Positions 12,510-25,077 of a DNA stretch of 64,000 nt are shown here, piece by piece. The notes under the pieces are model-generated. The model searched no databases. It was given only the letters and a program-made list of their open reading frames with translations, and had not been told where the DNA came from. How positions within the stretch are numbered: the first letter of the stretch is position 1; every line of letters begins with the position of its first letter. The stretch covers positions 1-64,000 of the forward strand of contig QANZ01029560.1 of the NCBI GenBank assembly GCA_003254925.1, written 5' to 3'. The translations under genes and the position numbers were made by a program. The stretch is from Chamaecrista fasciculata (lineage: Eukaryota > Streptophyta > Magnoliopsida > Fabales > Fabaceae).

Positions 12510-12916
12510 GGGTAAATTATACGGAGAGTCCTTGTGGTTTGACCTATTTAGAAGAAGAGTTCATGTGATTTAAAAAGTGATAAATAAGGGACTGAGGTTT
12601 GCTCCGTTAATAAAAGAAATCCCAGAGATTTTTTCTGTCTAAAATTAACAATGTCCTCGATCCTTATTTGCCACCTTTTAAATTACATGGACAATTTCTC
12701 TAAATAGGCCAAACTATATGGATCTTCTGTGTAATTTACCCTAAAATAGAAGTCACGTGCAAGGCAATGAGAGGACACTGTTAATTTTAGACAGTAAAAA
12801 TCTCTGGACCTCTTTTATTAAAGGACAAACCTAACTATTTTATTTGTCACTTTTTAAATCATCAAGACTTTTTTCTAAACAGGCTCAATCACAAAGACTC
12901 TCGGTGCAATTTATCC
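12510..12916. mobile_element. Foldback MULE-type MITE with perfect 9-bp target-site duplication
   Basis: The left end is GGGTAAATTAT and the right end ATTTATCC. The flanking 9-mers TATTTATTA (12501-12509) and TATTTATTA (12917-12925) are identical. Internally it has two successive inverted structures: a hairpin-like block ends in TAATTTACCC at 12741, and a further diverged arm follows. No coding capacity. It shares arm text with 5403-5921. Confidence 0.7.
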
Positions 12917-12925
12917 TATTTATTA

Positions 12926-13429
12926 TTTTAAATTTTAAAAATAATATTGGAATGTGGTTTAAAACATGAAAAGTCTAATAACGTATATAAAAGTAGTAAG
13001 AGAGTAATGATGGAGTGGAAGAATGAAGTAAAGAAAAGAAAGGAAGCGTAAGGTTTAGAAGGGACTAGTTGCGTGTTAAGTGTTTGGGATGGACAAGGAA
13101 AAAGACTGAAATATATAGAAATACAAAAGGCTGTCGTACGCTGTGGCTGGCTTGCCCTTTTAACAACTAAGAATTCTCACTCATGTGACCCCCCTACCTA
13201 GCTCTCTAACAAGCTCGTGCCTAGATTCCCATGATCCCTATCTATCATCCCCATATATGTATATATTAATCAACATTACACATTATTTATCATATTTATT
13301 ATTATTATCTATATTATTTTTCAAATTTTTAATCCCCGGCATTGTCACGAGGGAGGCAATATGTGAATATCTCTGTGAGTTAGTGACTACATATTCCACC
13401 CAATTTGTCAACCAAATTCCAAAATCTTA
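12926..13429. other. Gene-free stretch
   Basis: No coding sequence or delimitable element is seen between the foldback MITE and the next element. Confidence 0.4.
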
Positions 13430-13657
13430 GGCTCCGTTTGGTACCCTTTTGGGTATGTAAAGGAAAGGGTTTTACAAGGGAAAAATTGTGAGGGAAAGGA
13501 AAAGTAGTTGAGGGAATGTAAAGTAGGTAAAGATTGAAAGTGTTTGGTATAAAAAGGTATGGGAAGGAAAGTAAAATAGATATAAAAAAAAATGACAAAA
13601 ATGCCCTTCTCATAACTACCACCAGACTGCCGCCGCCGACCACCGCCGTCCACGGTG
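13430..13657. mobile_element. PIF/Harbinger-like element, left part, running into an N gap
   Basis: It starts GGCTCCGTTTGGTA right after TTA, the same terminus as the element at 1-240 in the other orientation. The GC-rich text before the gap (CCGCCGCCGACCACC) differs from the AT-rich arms and could be an internal gene fragment. The right end is lost in the gap. Confidence 0.45.
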
Positions 13658-14386
13658 NNNNNNNNNNNNNNNNNNNNNNNNNNNNNNNNNNNNNNNNNNN
13701 NNNNNNNNNNNNNNNNNNNNNNNNNNNNNNNNNNNNNNNNNNNNNNNNNNNNNNNNNNNNNNNNNNNNNNNNNNNNNNNNNNNNNNNNNNNNNNNNNNNN
13801 NNNNNNNNNNNNNNNNNNNNNNNNNNNNNNNNNNNNNNNNNNNNNNNNNNNNNNNNNNNNNNNNNNNNNNNNNNNNNNNNNNNNNNNNNNNNNNNNNNNN
13901 NNNNNNNNNNNNNNNNNNNNNNNNNNNNNNNNNNNNNNNNNNNNNNNNNNNNNNNNNNNNNNNNNNNNNNNNNNNNNNNNNNNNNNNNNNNNNNNNNNNN
14001 NNNNNNNNNNNNNNNNNNNNNNNNNNNNNNNNNNNNNNNNNNNNNNNNNNNNNNNNNNNNNNNNNNNNNNNNNNNNNNNNNNNNNNNNNNNNNNNNNNNN
14101 NNNNNNNNNNNNNNNNNNNNNNNNNNNNNNNNNNNNNNNNNNNNNNNNNNNNNNNNNNNNNNNNNNNNNNNNNNNNNNNNNNNNNNNNNNNNNNNNNNNN
14201 NNNNNNNNNNNNNNNNNNNNNNNNNNNNNNNNNNNNNNNNNNNNNNNNNNNNNNNNNNNNNNNNNNNNNNNNNNNNNNNNNNNNNNNNNNNNNNNNNNNN
14301 NNNNNNNNNNNNNNNNNNNNNNNNNNNNNNNNNNNNNNNNNNNNNNNNNNNNNNNNNNNNNNNNNNNNNNNNNNNNNNNNNNNNNN
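13658..14386. other. Assembly gap, 729 Ns
   Basis: A continuous run of N. The gap separates a Harbinger-like left end from a repeat copy, so it probably spans repeat sequence. Confidence 0.95.
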
Positions 14387-14548
14387 GCTTTGCGTGCTCT
14401 AACGGGCACGCAAATATGTATATAAAATAAATAAGGGACTAAATTGTTAACTTAGTAAAGAAAAAGAGACCAAATAGTAAATTTTCTTTTATTTTTAATT
14501 TCATAGACTATAGTTTTAAACATGACGACCAGAAAGGGACGGAGCCAT
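14387..14548 (-). repeat. Dispersed repeat, inverted partner of 4204-4356
   Basis: It begins GCTTTGCGTGC directly after the gap and ends GGGACGGAGCCAT. It matches 4204-4356 on the other strand almost base for base over about 150 bp. The left boundary is unknown because of the gap. Confidence 0.65.
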
Positions 14549-15689
14549 ATAATATAAGATAGATATGTAAAAATTAAAAGATATTTGTCTTTACTTTATT
14601 TTTTTGAATAAAGACAATTTTCATTTGTATTTACTTAGAAATAAAGTTATTTGTTTAAAATAATATAATTAAATTACATTTAAACCACGTATATCACTTT
14701 AAAATTGTAATTTGAATACCATGTAATTAACCAAAGTATAGTATTCTTTTAAAATAATTTAAGTATCCAAATATATATATAGGCTAATAAAGTACCACCG
14801 ATCAATATACCAAATACATTGTAATTTGTTTTGTCAATCACAATTCACGAGGACCCATCTCTTGACGATCATTAATTAATTAATATGGTCATGACTCAGG
14901 ATTAGGTGCTAATCTGTGACCCCTCTTTTTTTTTCTTTTTTAAAAATAAATTATGAGAATTAAGATATGGATTAAACTTTAAATAATAAGAGATTCGCGG
15001 TCCCATCACGAAATAACAAATGCATAGTATTATAGTAAAATGGAGCAGGTTTATGTTCTTCATCATGAATCATGATCACAGTGCCCTTAAATTATATATT
15101 TTGATTCCTTAATTACTCTGGCTCAGATCCAAATTTAAATCCTCAGCCCAGCAGACACTTTAATTAAAATTTCAAACACTTATTATTTTCGGCTTTAATT
15201 CTTCTCAGCTTTCCAAAAAACAGCGATGTTATGAATGGGTAATTTTCAGCCTTTAACAACTGTTCAACTGCAAATAACTAAGGTAGAAGTACCTTTTCTT
15301 ACTCTCAGAAACCCAAAAAAGCACAAAAGTTTATCTGTTTAGTGTTTACAATTAATTACACCTCCTCTTGGGTTGAATAGCCAGAAGCTGCCAAGTGCCA
15401 ACTCAAAATACATAAAGAAATAATATAAAAACACAAAGTGGACTGATTATGTTCCTTTAAAGCAACATAAGACTACTAACAATGAAGTATTCTTTTAGTT
15501 GGTCCGCTTCCAGACAATTATCAAATTTGTCCTTTTTTATATGGAAACGGTAACTTTTGGCAATAACAATACAAGAGGTTAAAATGATGGATCATTATTA
15601 ACTAATCTATAATTGTAAATCGGTGTTCAAATCCATTTATATATATATATAGAAGCAAAGCTTCGGCCCAAATTCATTCGATACGAAAG
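14549..15689. other. Gene-free AT-rich stretch
   Basis: No gene, tRNA or bounded element is recognised. Confidence 0.45.
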
Positions 15690-15693
15690 CTGA

Positions 15694-16106
15694 GGCCTGT
15701 TTGGAGATGGGGCATCCCAAACTTATCCCATTCTAATCATAATCTCAACCTAAAATTAGATGAACAGTCCAGTTTGGGTGTTTGTCTGGCACATAATCTC
15801 ATCTCATCTCATCCAAATCATCATCTCATCCAAATCATCATCCCATTTATCATACATTTACTAATCTACCCCTATTTATATACCTATATTTACCTACACT
15901 CTAATACAAATATAAAAAAGATAATTAGACAAAATAGTAATTTTACATACCCTCATTTATTACACTTATAATTTTCTCTCTCTCTATCATTTCTTATTAA
16001 TTTTTTTTCTCTCCCTCTCACTCACTCACAAACACACACAAACTTCTCTCTCTCCTTTTCTCTCTATCTCTCACACACCCACCCACCCACTCCCTCTCTC
16101 TCCCTC

Positions 16107-16142
<36 letters not shown>

Positions 16143-17469
16143 ATATATATATAATTTATATTAATTTAATTAAACAAAGATGTTTTTGTCTATTTGTAAT
16201 GTTGTTTTTTTTAGTCCCAACATTTCTCTATTTCTTTTGAGTAAAAATACAATTGAATCCCTAAATTATTTTTTAAGTTACAATCTTCTATTCTATTTAC
16301 TGTATTTTTTTAAAAAAGAGAAAAAAATTACTTATCTTCACTTTTATAGGCATTTTAGTCCTCAAACTATGAGCTCAATTTCCTTGGCTAGTAAAACTAT
16401 TTTATGTTTAGTTTTTTTCTCAAACTATGAAAATAGTTTGATTTTGGTCCTCAAACTATTTGTTGTTCTAAATTCGTGTCCAAATTCATCCGATGATTAT
16501 GCGCTATGGATAATGGAGAAATAACGGTTATTTTTTTGTTGGGAAAATACACAAGTTTCCATGTGTTTGTTATTTTTCTGGTTCGAATCATGGGTAGCAA
16601 AAAAATTGCAATGTTGTTTTGTTGGGAAATTACAAAGTTATGGACCAAATTGTACATTTACAATCATTTCCATATTACTTGCATTCTGGTCCCACGATAT
16701 TGTTTGTTATTTTTTGCACCTTGCAAATAAAAAATATACCCGATTGTTGACGGTACAAGCTTTGTTCGAGCCCCGAGTACAGATATTAGGGACCGATTCT
16801 TTGGACCGATACAATGTTATGGACCAAATTTTATGTTTACAATACTTTTCATGTTATTTGCATTCTAGTCCCCAAAATATTACTTATTATTTTCTTTATA
16901 TTCAAATTCATAAATGTGCCCCATTATTCATGGCTGGGATTCTCTACGAGCTTTGAATTATCACTCACACATGTTAGGGATTGATTAATTGGCCGGATAC
17001 AAATTTATGGACCAAATTGCATTCTCAAAAGAATTTTAATGTTATTTTCATTTTGCCCCATAATCTCATCCAATAGGATGGACCAAAATCCATCATCCTA
17101 TAGGATTGAGAAATCACGCTTTCCAAGAGCATCTCATCCAAATATCATCCCAGTCAAACCCCAGTCAAACCCCACCCAAACACCTATATCTCATCTCAAT
17201 CTCATCTCAATCTCAATCTCAACATCATTATTTCATACCATTTCTACCCCTATACAAAATAAATAAATCCAACAACCTATTTCACCTAACCACAATCATT
17301 ACATACCCTTTTATATAATTTCACACCCTATTATACATCATTTTCTCTCAAACCATCCAAACACCACTACATAATCTCATCTCATCCTAATTTCAACATC
17401 ATCTCATCTCATCTCATAGGTTGAGATTGGATTGAGATTGGATTGAACTTACAAGTTTCCAAACAGGCC
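15694..17469. mobile_element. Long MITE-type element with GGCCTGTTTGGA ends
   Basis: The left end GGCCTGTTTGGA (15694) and right end TCCAAACAGGCC (17469) are perfect inverted copies, each bordered by CTGA (15690-15693 and 17470-17473). Both subterminal regions are rich in repeated ATCTCATC or ATCCAAATCATC units. The middle holds an (AT)n tract at about 16108-16155 and a degenerate tandem repeat at 16440-17060. No transposase is present. It may be two related MITEs merged, because MITE-like subterminal text (CATCTCATCC) reappears internally near 17130. Confidence 0.6.
16440..17060 (+). repeat. Degenerate tandem repeat, about 180-bp period
   Basis: TTATGGACCAAATT recurs at 16638, 16817 and 17005 (spacings 179 and 188). 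Each is followed by a TTGCATTCT(G/A)GTCCC-like line, and a related line (TTTGATTTTGGTCCTC) appears earlier near 16437. That makes roughly three to four diverged units. No consistent reading frame runs through them. Confidence 0.6.
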
Positions 17470-17914
17470 CTGAGTCAGACTCAAAATTAGTTGGCCCTAG
17501 GCTAAATCAGTCACAGACAAAACCCATCGCTTTGCTCATAATTTTGAATACAATTGGTGAAAAAAATCCAAGAGAAAATGAAACGTTATTTCGCATAAGG
17601 CCACATGAAAAGATAAGCAAGCAAGCAGATATGATATTAATTAAAACAAATTTTGCAAGGAAAGCCACTTACTCACCCACCCACCCACCTATGTTGCTCA
17701 CTTTCAAATCAAAACTTAAAAGAATTAAAATAGATCGAAAACAAGTTTATATATGTATATCTATCTATATAACTTGTAATCTTACTCCCTCTCCTCCACT
17801 CTTGTCACCATAATAAACAAATGGTACAATGAACAATCACCTAAAATTCCATTTCTCTCTGCAGAAACATCATGGCCTAGCTGTTCTTGGATCCGGAGAT
17901 TCTGGGTCTTTTTA

Positions 17915-17930
17915 ATTTGTATATATAACT
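17915..17930 (+). promoter_or_regulatory. Candidate TATA box of the LRR receptor kinase gene
   Basis: TATATATAA at 17920-17928 lies about 195 bp upstream of the ATG at 18122. A transcription start about 30 bp downstream would give a leader that contains the CT tract. Assigned by position and sequence only. Confidence 0.3.
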
Positions 17931-18023
17931 CGTATATTTTAACAAAGCACTAGCCCACAAGACATGATTTGGTTCCTTCCCGTTGTTCCTCCCTAGGCTC
18001 AAAGTTAGCCTTTCTCTCATCCT

Positions 18024-18024
<1 letters not shown>

Positions 18025-18081
<57 letters not shown>
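18025..18081 (+). repeat. (CT)n microsatellite in the 5' leader of the receptor kinase gene
   Basis: A nearly pure CT run of about 55 bp ends 40 bp before the ATG. CT/GA tracts in plant leaders can bind GAGA-binding BPC factors; here that is only a possibility. The length is probably polymorphic. Confidence 0.9.
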
Positions 18082-18085
<4 letters not shown>

Positions 18086-18121
18086 CATTCATTGGAGTTC
18101 GTAGTAGCATTATTGTAAGTA

Positions 18122-21100
18122 ATGCCTGAAAATCCATGGACCCTCTTCTTCTTCCTCCTCTGTTTTTCTCTTTCACTTCTTCAAAATTCTTTTATAGCTT
18201 ATGCAGTGAACCAGCAAGGAGAAGCTCTTCTTTCATGGAAGAGAAGCCTGAAGGGGTCCCTTGAGGTTCTGAATAATTGGAACCCAAATGACAACACACC
18301 ATGTGGGTGGTTCGGAGTAACATGTAGTAATTCTCAGACCCAAGTCATCAAATTGGATCTGAGGTTCGTGGATTTAGTAGGAACCCTTCCTTCTAATTTC
18401 ACCTCATTGCTTTCACTGAGCCAGTTGGTCCTAACCGGAACCAACCTCACTGGTTCAATCCCAAAGGAAATAGGCTCATTGAGTGAGCTAACCTACTTGG
18501 ACTTGAGTGACAATGCCTTGAGTGGTGAAATCCCAAGCGAGCTTTGTTTCTTGCCCAAGCTTGAACAGCTTCATCTCAACTCAAACCAGCTCGTGGGTTC
18601 GATTCCAAATTCAATTGGAAATCTCTCAAGCTTGGCGTGGCTGGTTTTGTATGATAATCAACTAAGTGGTGAAATCCCCAGAACCATTGGCAACATGAAG
18701 AACCTACAAGTGATCAGAGCTGGTGGAAACAAGAATCTTCAAGGCTCGTTGCCTCAAGAAATCGGAAACTGTAGTAATTTGGTGATGTTGGGTTTGGCTG
18801 AAACGAGTATATCAGGTTTTCTTCCTTCAACTCTTGGATTCCTCAAGAAGCTTGACACTATTGCAATTTACACTTCACTCCTCTCTGGCCAAATCCCTCC
18901 TGAACTCGGTGATTGCAGTGAGCTGAGGAATATTTATTTATACGAAAACTCTCTCACTGGATCCATACCCAGTAAATTGGGGAACCTTAAAAACCTCCAG
19001 AATCTTCTACTATGGCAGAACAACTTCGTTGGCACCATACCACCAGAGATTGGAAATTGCTACCAGCTTTTGGTCATTGATATATCAATGAATTCACTCA
19101 CAGGAAGCATTCCCAAGAGTTTTGGAAATTTGACGATGCTGGAGGAACTTCAACTAAGCGTGAACCAGATTTCTGGGGAGATTCCGGAGGAATTAGGCAA
19201 TTGTGAGCAACTCACTCACGTTGAGTTGGACAATAATCTAATCACGGGTACCATACCTTCTGAATTTGGGAATCTGAAGAATCTGACTCTGTTATTCCTA
19301 TGGCATAACAAGCTTGAAGGAAGCATACCGTCTTCGCTTTCGAGTTGTCAAAATCTTGAAGCTGTGGATCTGTCGCAGAACGGATTGACGGGTTCTATAC
19401 CAAAGGGGATATTCGAGCTCACGAATCTGAATAAGCTATTGCTGCTCTCGAATAATCTCTCCGGGAATATACCCTCCGAGATTGGAAACTGTACGTCACT
19501 GATTCGGTTTCGAGCGAGCAATAATAAGATTACAGGGAACATTCCCCCACAGATTGGGAATCTCAGGAATTTGAATTTCCTGGATCTTGGAAGCAACAGA
19601 ATCTCCGGAGTTATCCCGGAGGAGATCTCCGGCAGCCGGAATCTCACGTTCTTGGACCTACATTCCAACTTGATCGCCGGAAACTTGCCGGTAAGTCTCA
19701 GCCAGCTCGTCTCGCTTCAGTTTCTCGACGTCTCCGATAACATGATCGAAGGAACCCTAAGTCCGAGTCTAGGATCACTCGTCTCACTCACAAAACTTGT
19801 TCTCGGAAAGAATCGTTTATCCGGTTCGATTCCGAGTGAACTCGGTTCTTGTACGAAGCTGCAATTATTAGACCTCAGTGGCAACGAACTCTCCGGTAAC
19901 GTTCCCGGCAGTATCGGTAACATTCCGGGACTCGAAATTTCATTGAATCTGAGCTGCAATCATCTCTCCGGCGAGATCCCTCAGGAGTTTTCAGCCTTGA
20001 GTAAGCTCGGAATGTTAGATATATCCCACAACGAGCTCACCGGAAAACTCGAGTATCTCGGGAACCTCCAAAATCTCGTGGTCCTCAATATCTCGTACAA
20101 CAAATTCTCAGGTCGCGTTCCGGACAAGCCTTTCTTCTCAAAGCTACCTCTCAGTGTACTCGAAGGGAATCCCTCACTCTGCTTCTCCGGCGGCGGCAAC
20201 CAATGCGCCGGCGAAGATTCCCGACGATCACTCCGGCGGACAAAGGCGGCGCGTGTAGCCATGGTGGTTCTTCTCTGTACAGCGTGCGTGCTCTTCCTTG
20301 CAGCCCTATACGTCGTCGTTTCAGCCAGAAAACGCGGGTTCACAGAGAATGATGATCTGGACATCGATGACGGAAGCGACGGAGACGTTGAAATGGGCCC
20401 ACCTTGGGAAGTGACGTTATATCAGAAGCTCGACTTATCAATATCTGACGTGGCGAGATGTTTGACAAGTGGCAACGTCATTGGTCGCGGACGATCCGGC
20501 GTCGTTTATAGGGTAAATCTCCCATCTGGATTAACCATCGCCGTGAAGAGATACAAGTCGTCGGAGAAATTCTCTGCCTCTGCTTTCTCGTCGGAGATTG
20601 CCACGCTGGCAAGAATCCGGCACCGGAATATCGTGCGGTTACTGGGTTGGGCGGCTAACCGTAAAACGAAGTTACTGCTGTATGATTATTTACCAAATGG
20701 TAATTTGGATACGCTGTTACACGAGGGGTGCACAGGATTAATCGAGTGGGAGACGCGGTTCAAGATAGCATTGGGCTTGGCGGAAGGCTTGGCTTACTTG
20801 CATCATGACTGTGTGCCTGCTATCTTGCACCGGGACGTCAAGGCGCTCAATATTCTGTTAGGAGACAGATACGAGCCGTGTTTGGCAGATTTTGGATTTG
20901 CTAGACTGGTGGAAGATGAGCCTGGTCCGTTTTCGATGAACCCACAGTTCGCAGGTTCTTACGGCTACATTGCGCCGGGTGAGTGAATTTTCTTGCTTTT
21001 TTTTTTTTTGGTTAAAGTGTAAATTTAGTCTCATATTTTTTGTTGAGTTACCAATTTAGTCCTATAGATTTTTTTGTTGCACTTTTGGTCTCATATCTTT

Positions 21101-22786
21101 GAATCAGTTCTAATTTAGTCTCATGTCTTATTTTGTTGCAAATTTGGTCTTATATCTTTGAGTCAATTGAAAAATTGGTCCTATATCTTTGGATCAAGGG
21201 TAGGAACGGTCTCATATCTTTACAAAATGATCAACTAAATGTTGATCATTTTACAAAGATATGAGACTAATTTTGCATTTTGATCAAAAGATATAGGACT
21301 AAATTGGGACATTTTGCAAAGATATGAGAGCAAAAGTATAACAAAAATAAATACATGATCAAATTGGGAACTCAATAAAAAATATAAAACCAAATTTGAA
21401 CCTTCAACTTTTTTTTTGTCCTCCCGTTTTTTTATTTATTTAATGAACAAACATGCATAATTCGTAAGTTCAGAGCTAAATTCAAAGACTAGCGGTTAAT
21501 ACTAGGTTGTTAAAAGTTAAAATGATATTGATAACGTTAATTGATATAAGATGACTATTATGAATTTATGATCAATCTATGTATGACTGGGTAGGTAATT
21601 ATGAGAAATTTTTGGATAAACTCGAAAGTAGATTAAACCAGTGAAATATATATGATTTTACTTCAGACTTTAGAGCCGTGTGTATATATTGGAAATGTAG
21701 CATATCGAAATGATTATTTAATGAAAATGAAATTGATTCCTTTTTAGAGATAGAGTTGAATTCTTTATTTTTTTTTATTGTGTTCTGTCCTTGATTCATA
21801 GTGGAACCGTATAGTTTGGAAACTGGAAGGGAAATGGGGCCGTACGGTATTCTTCTTTATAGAACGCACTTTGATAATTCCATCATGACACAGTTTGGTT
21901 ATTGTTTGTTTGCTTTTAGGACAGTTTGGAATTCATGATCATCATCATATACATATGTACTAATAACAACAACTCTAACGTACTAGAAGGCACATTCCAT
22001 ATGCAAGCATAATAATTACACACAATCTAAGCCCTTGGGACAACAACTAGACATGACAGCCTCCTTCTGTCATGCCCAAAAGCCATTCCTATTCCACCAG
22101 AAATATCATCACATTATTCACACAATTAGACAAAAAAATAAAAAATAAAAAACCTGAAACCTTTTCCCTCGGTTGTGTCTCTCTATGTTGTCCTTGTCTG
22201 TGTGTGTGAATAATAATTTCAGTGATTGATTCATTACATTACAGAGTATGGATGCATGCTGAGAATCACAGAGAAGAGCGATGTATACAGCTTCGGAGTA
22301 GTGCTTCTTGAGATAATAACGGGAAAAAGACCTGTGGACGCATCATTTTCAGAGGAGTGTCATCACGTGACCGAGTGGGTTAGAGATAAACTCAAAAGAA
22401 AGAATAACAATAATAATAATAATAATAGTAGCAATGAGCCAATAGAGATAGTGGATTCTAAGCTACGAGGGCTTCCAGACACTGAGATTCAAGAAATGCT
22501 TCAAGCGTTAGGCATCGCTCTCTTATGTACTAGTCATCGAGCCGAAGATCGGCCCACAATGAAAGATGTGGCAGCATTATTGAGAGAGATTAGACAAGAA
22601 CCTTCACTCTCTGAGGCCCACAAGCCCACTACAAATACTTCTTCGAAAACGACGTCTCAGCCCTCGTCGTATTCCTCCTCCTTGTCGTTTACACCCTCTC
22701 ACTTGCTCTTGCTTCACAATCGACCCTCTTCTCATTATTCTCATTCCTCCTCTATTGCTTATTCCGCGTCTCGAACGAATCCATAA
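18122..22786 (+). CDS. LRR receptor-like kinase, subfamily XI (RGI/SKM-like clade)
   Basis: Two exons, 18122-20978 and 22245-22786, joined in phase 1 at a GTGAGT donor and ACAG acceptor, give 1132 aa. A signal peptide (about 1-28) precedes the LRR N-cap (PCGWFGVTC) and about two dozen extracellular LRRs. A transmembrane helix lies near 710-733. The kinase shows glycine loop GRGRSGVV, K809, HRD at 903-905, DFG at 923-925 and APE at 951-953, so all catalytic residues are present and it is an RD kinase. RAGG at 199-202 matches the RxGG motif reported for RGF/GLV/CLEL peptide receptors. From memory, the nearest Arabidopsis relatives are RGI3 and RGI4/SKM2. Perception of a small secreted peptide at the plasma membrane is inferred. 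Oddities are a poly-Asn run at about 1006-1013 and a Ser/Thr-rich tail. The intron falls within the APE codon and contains a foldback element. Confidence 0.93.
21010..21409. mobile_element. Foldback MITE in the receptor kinase intron
   Basis: Arms with repeated TTTGGTC/TAGTCTCATAT text pair across a central palindrome near 21225-21255 (ATGATCAACTAAATG against TTGATCATTTT). It belongs to the same family as 43366-43650 and 48031-48631. Flanks are T runs, so the duplication is uninformative. It accounts for about one third of the 1266-bp intron. Confidence 0.6.
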
Positions 22787-24308
22787 TAATATCACTGTAA
22801 TAGTTGATTATTAGTGTTTTTAGATTTGTTAATTAGTTTAGTTATTGCTGATAGTAATATATATATATCATTGATCCATCAACTTTTTATGTTGATATAT
22901 CTGGGGAATTATTATTGTTATTATATAATATCATAACTATTTATTTATTGTTGTAAAGATTAAATACTTTGGTTGCGTATTCCGTTTGGTTCAATGATAA
23001 ACCAAAATGAGAGGAGTGTAGAGCAACTTTTAATTAATAAGTTCGATCACTAATTCACTACATTGATCATTGTTTTCTCTCTCTCTCTCTGCAGAATGAG
23101 ACTTCTTTTTCAGTTTCACCCACTAATTAATTATGTTTGGCATTTACTTTATCATCGGCCATCTTTCTTGTTTTCAATGGTAGAGACATCGGATTTGGTG
23201 TCCCCCTCTCAAGATTTTGAAGAGACATTTTGATGACATGTAGAATATCACAGTATAGAGGTAGAAACTGAGAAAAATAATAGAAGTCTATATTCATGAA
23301 TTCTGTACAAGTTGCTTTATATACAAGTATTCAGCTATACCACGTGCTAACTGACTAAGTCCTAACTGGCATATTTGCTAACTAATTACAACTTCCTGAA
23401 CTAACAAGCTAACTGCTTATGACAACTCAGCAACCATAAATAATTAATACATCTATCCTTTCATGACATGATATTTCATAATACTAAACAACAGAGAAAG
23501 CTCCCCATTTGTGAATGTTTAGCTTTTTTTATAAAATGACAAAGCTGTTCACTGTTACTCCAAATATACAATATTCTTTAGCAAGTTTTAAATATTTTTA
23601 TGCATAAATATATTCTATCGAAAATATTATTAGAGGATGGTAGTCAATTAATATTATCGTTTGTAACAGAGATGACTAGGGTCAATTTTTTTCATAAGAA
23701 AGGAATTTTTTTTTCACAAGTTATAACTAATTAAGGAAAATAAAAATTGAATGAGTTTGCTCAAATAATTGCTTGTGTCTGTTCAACTAGCCATATTGGC
23801 CCGCGCCATGTGGAAGTAGAAGCATTCGATTCAACAATGCCATCGAGATGAGAGGAGAACCTCGTCATGTATATATTCTCTCACTATTTCTGTCTCAATA
23901 GATTTAAATTTCTCATATATTATTACCTTTCATAAACCTTGCCTTGATATACTTTTTTCTGAGAACACACAATTCAGTTTTACAAAGATGACTATACCAG
24001 CTTTTGCACTTAGTATCATGGATCATCTGTCTGTCCTGGTTTGATTCTCTGGTGGCCATCCATTGCTTTTTGTAAAGGAAAAGGATGAAATTATGAGGGA
24101 GGCTCAATTTAAATACAGGAAAGTAAGAATGAGAGAGTCCTATCTCTAAGTTAGTTGTGTGGTAAAAAGTTACATTCAACTTACTGTAGTATAAAGGAAA
24201 AGAATGATGGATACCTTTATCATTGAATAATGTCACCCTGGAAAAGAAACACAATTTTCCTTTCTTTCCGGACTGCAAAATAACCACAAAGTCGTCATAA
24301 AAAAATAG
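22787..24308. other. 3' flank of the receptor kinase gene and gene-free intergenic DNA
   Basis: No further coding region is supported. Short (AT)n and CT tracts occur near 22858 and 23078. A polyadenylation site must lie shortly after 22786, but I cannot choose one. Confidence 0.45.
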
Positions 24309-25039
24309 GGTAAATTAAATTACACTTTGGTATCTTGTTCTATGGATCAATTCCACTTTGGTACCCTATTCTTTAAAAAATGTCATTTTGGTACCCTGTT
24401 ATTTCAAAAGTGACATTTTGGTACCATATTCTTTGGATCAATTTACTTTGGTACCCTAAAAACAAATAAAATAGGGTAACAAATAGTGAAAGAACATGGT
24501 AACAAAGTGAAATTGGTCCAAAGAACAGGGTACCAAAATATCACTTTGAAAGAACAGGATACCAAAATGACATTTTTAAAAGGCCAAAGTCCTATTTTGG
24601 TCCCCCAGTGATGCTCCTTGTTCCAAATAGGTACCCCAGTTATTTTTTGTTCCATATTGGTCCCCCAGTTATGCAAAACTTGAAAAAGTTGGCCCCTCTA
24701 ACGTTTACCATCCATTTTTTCGTTAAAAAAAGAGGAAAAATAAACTTTCATCCCCAAAAGTTTTATTTTCTTATATTAAGGTCCTTTTCTTTTTATAATA
24801 GGATCAAAACATAAGAAAATGAAGTAAATTAAGATTTTAAGTGAATTTACCCAAAAACACAAAATAAATCTCTCTCTCTCTCTACTCACGACCCAGCTCA
24901 CACCAAACCTGCTCCGCCGGAAAACCTACCCAGAAACTGCCACCTACCGCCGCCGATCTGGTCTGTGCAAAGCCCGCTGCGAAACACCGCTCTGATGCAC
25001 AACTCCGTCGTGAAAAACGAGTCACGTCCACTGTTCGCG

Positions 25040-25077
<38 letters not shown>

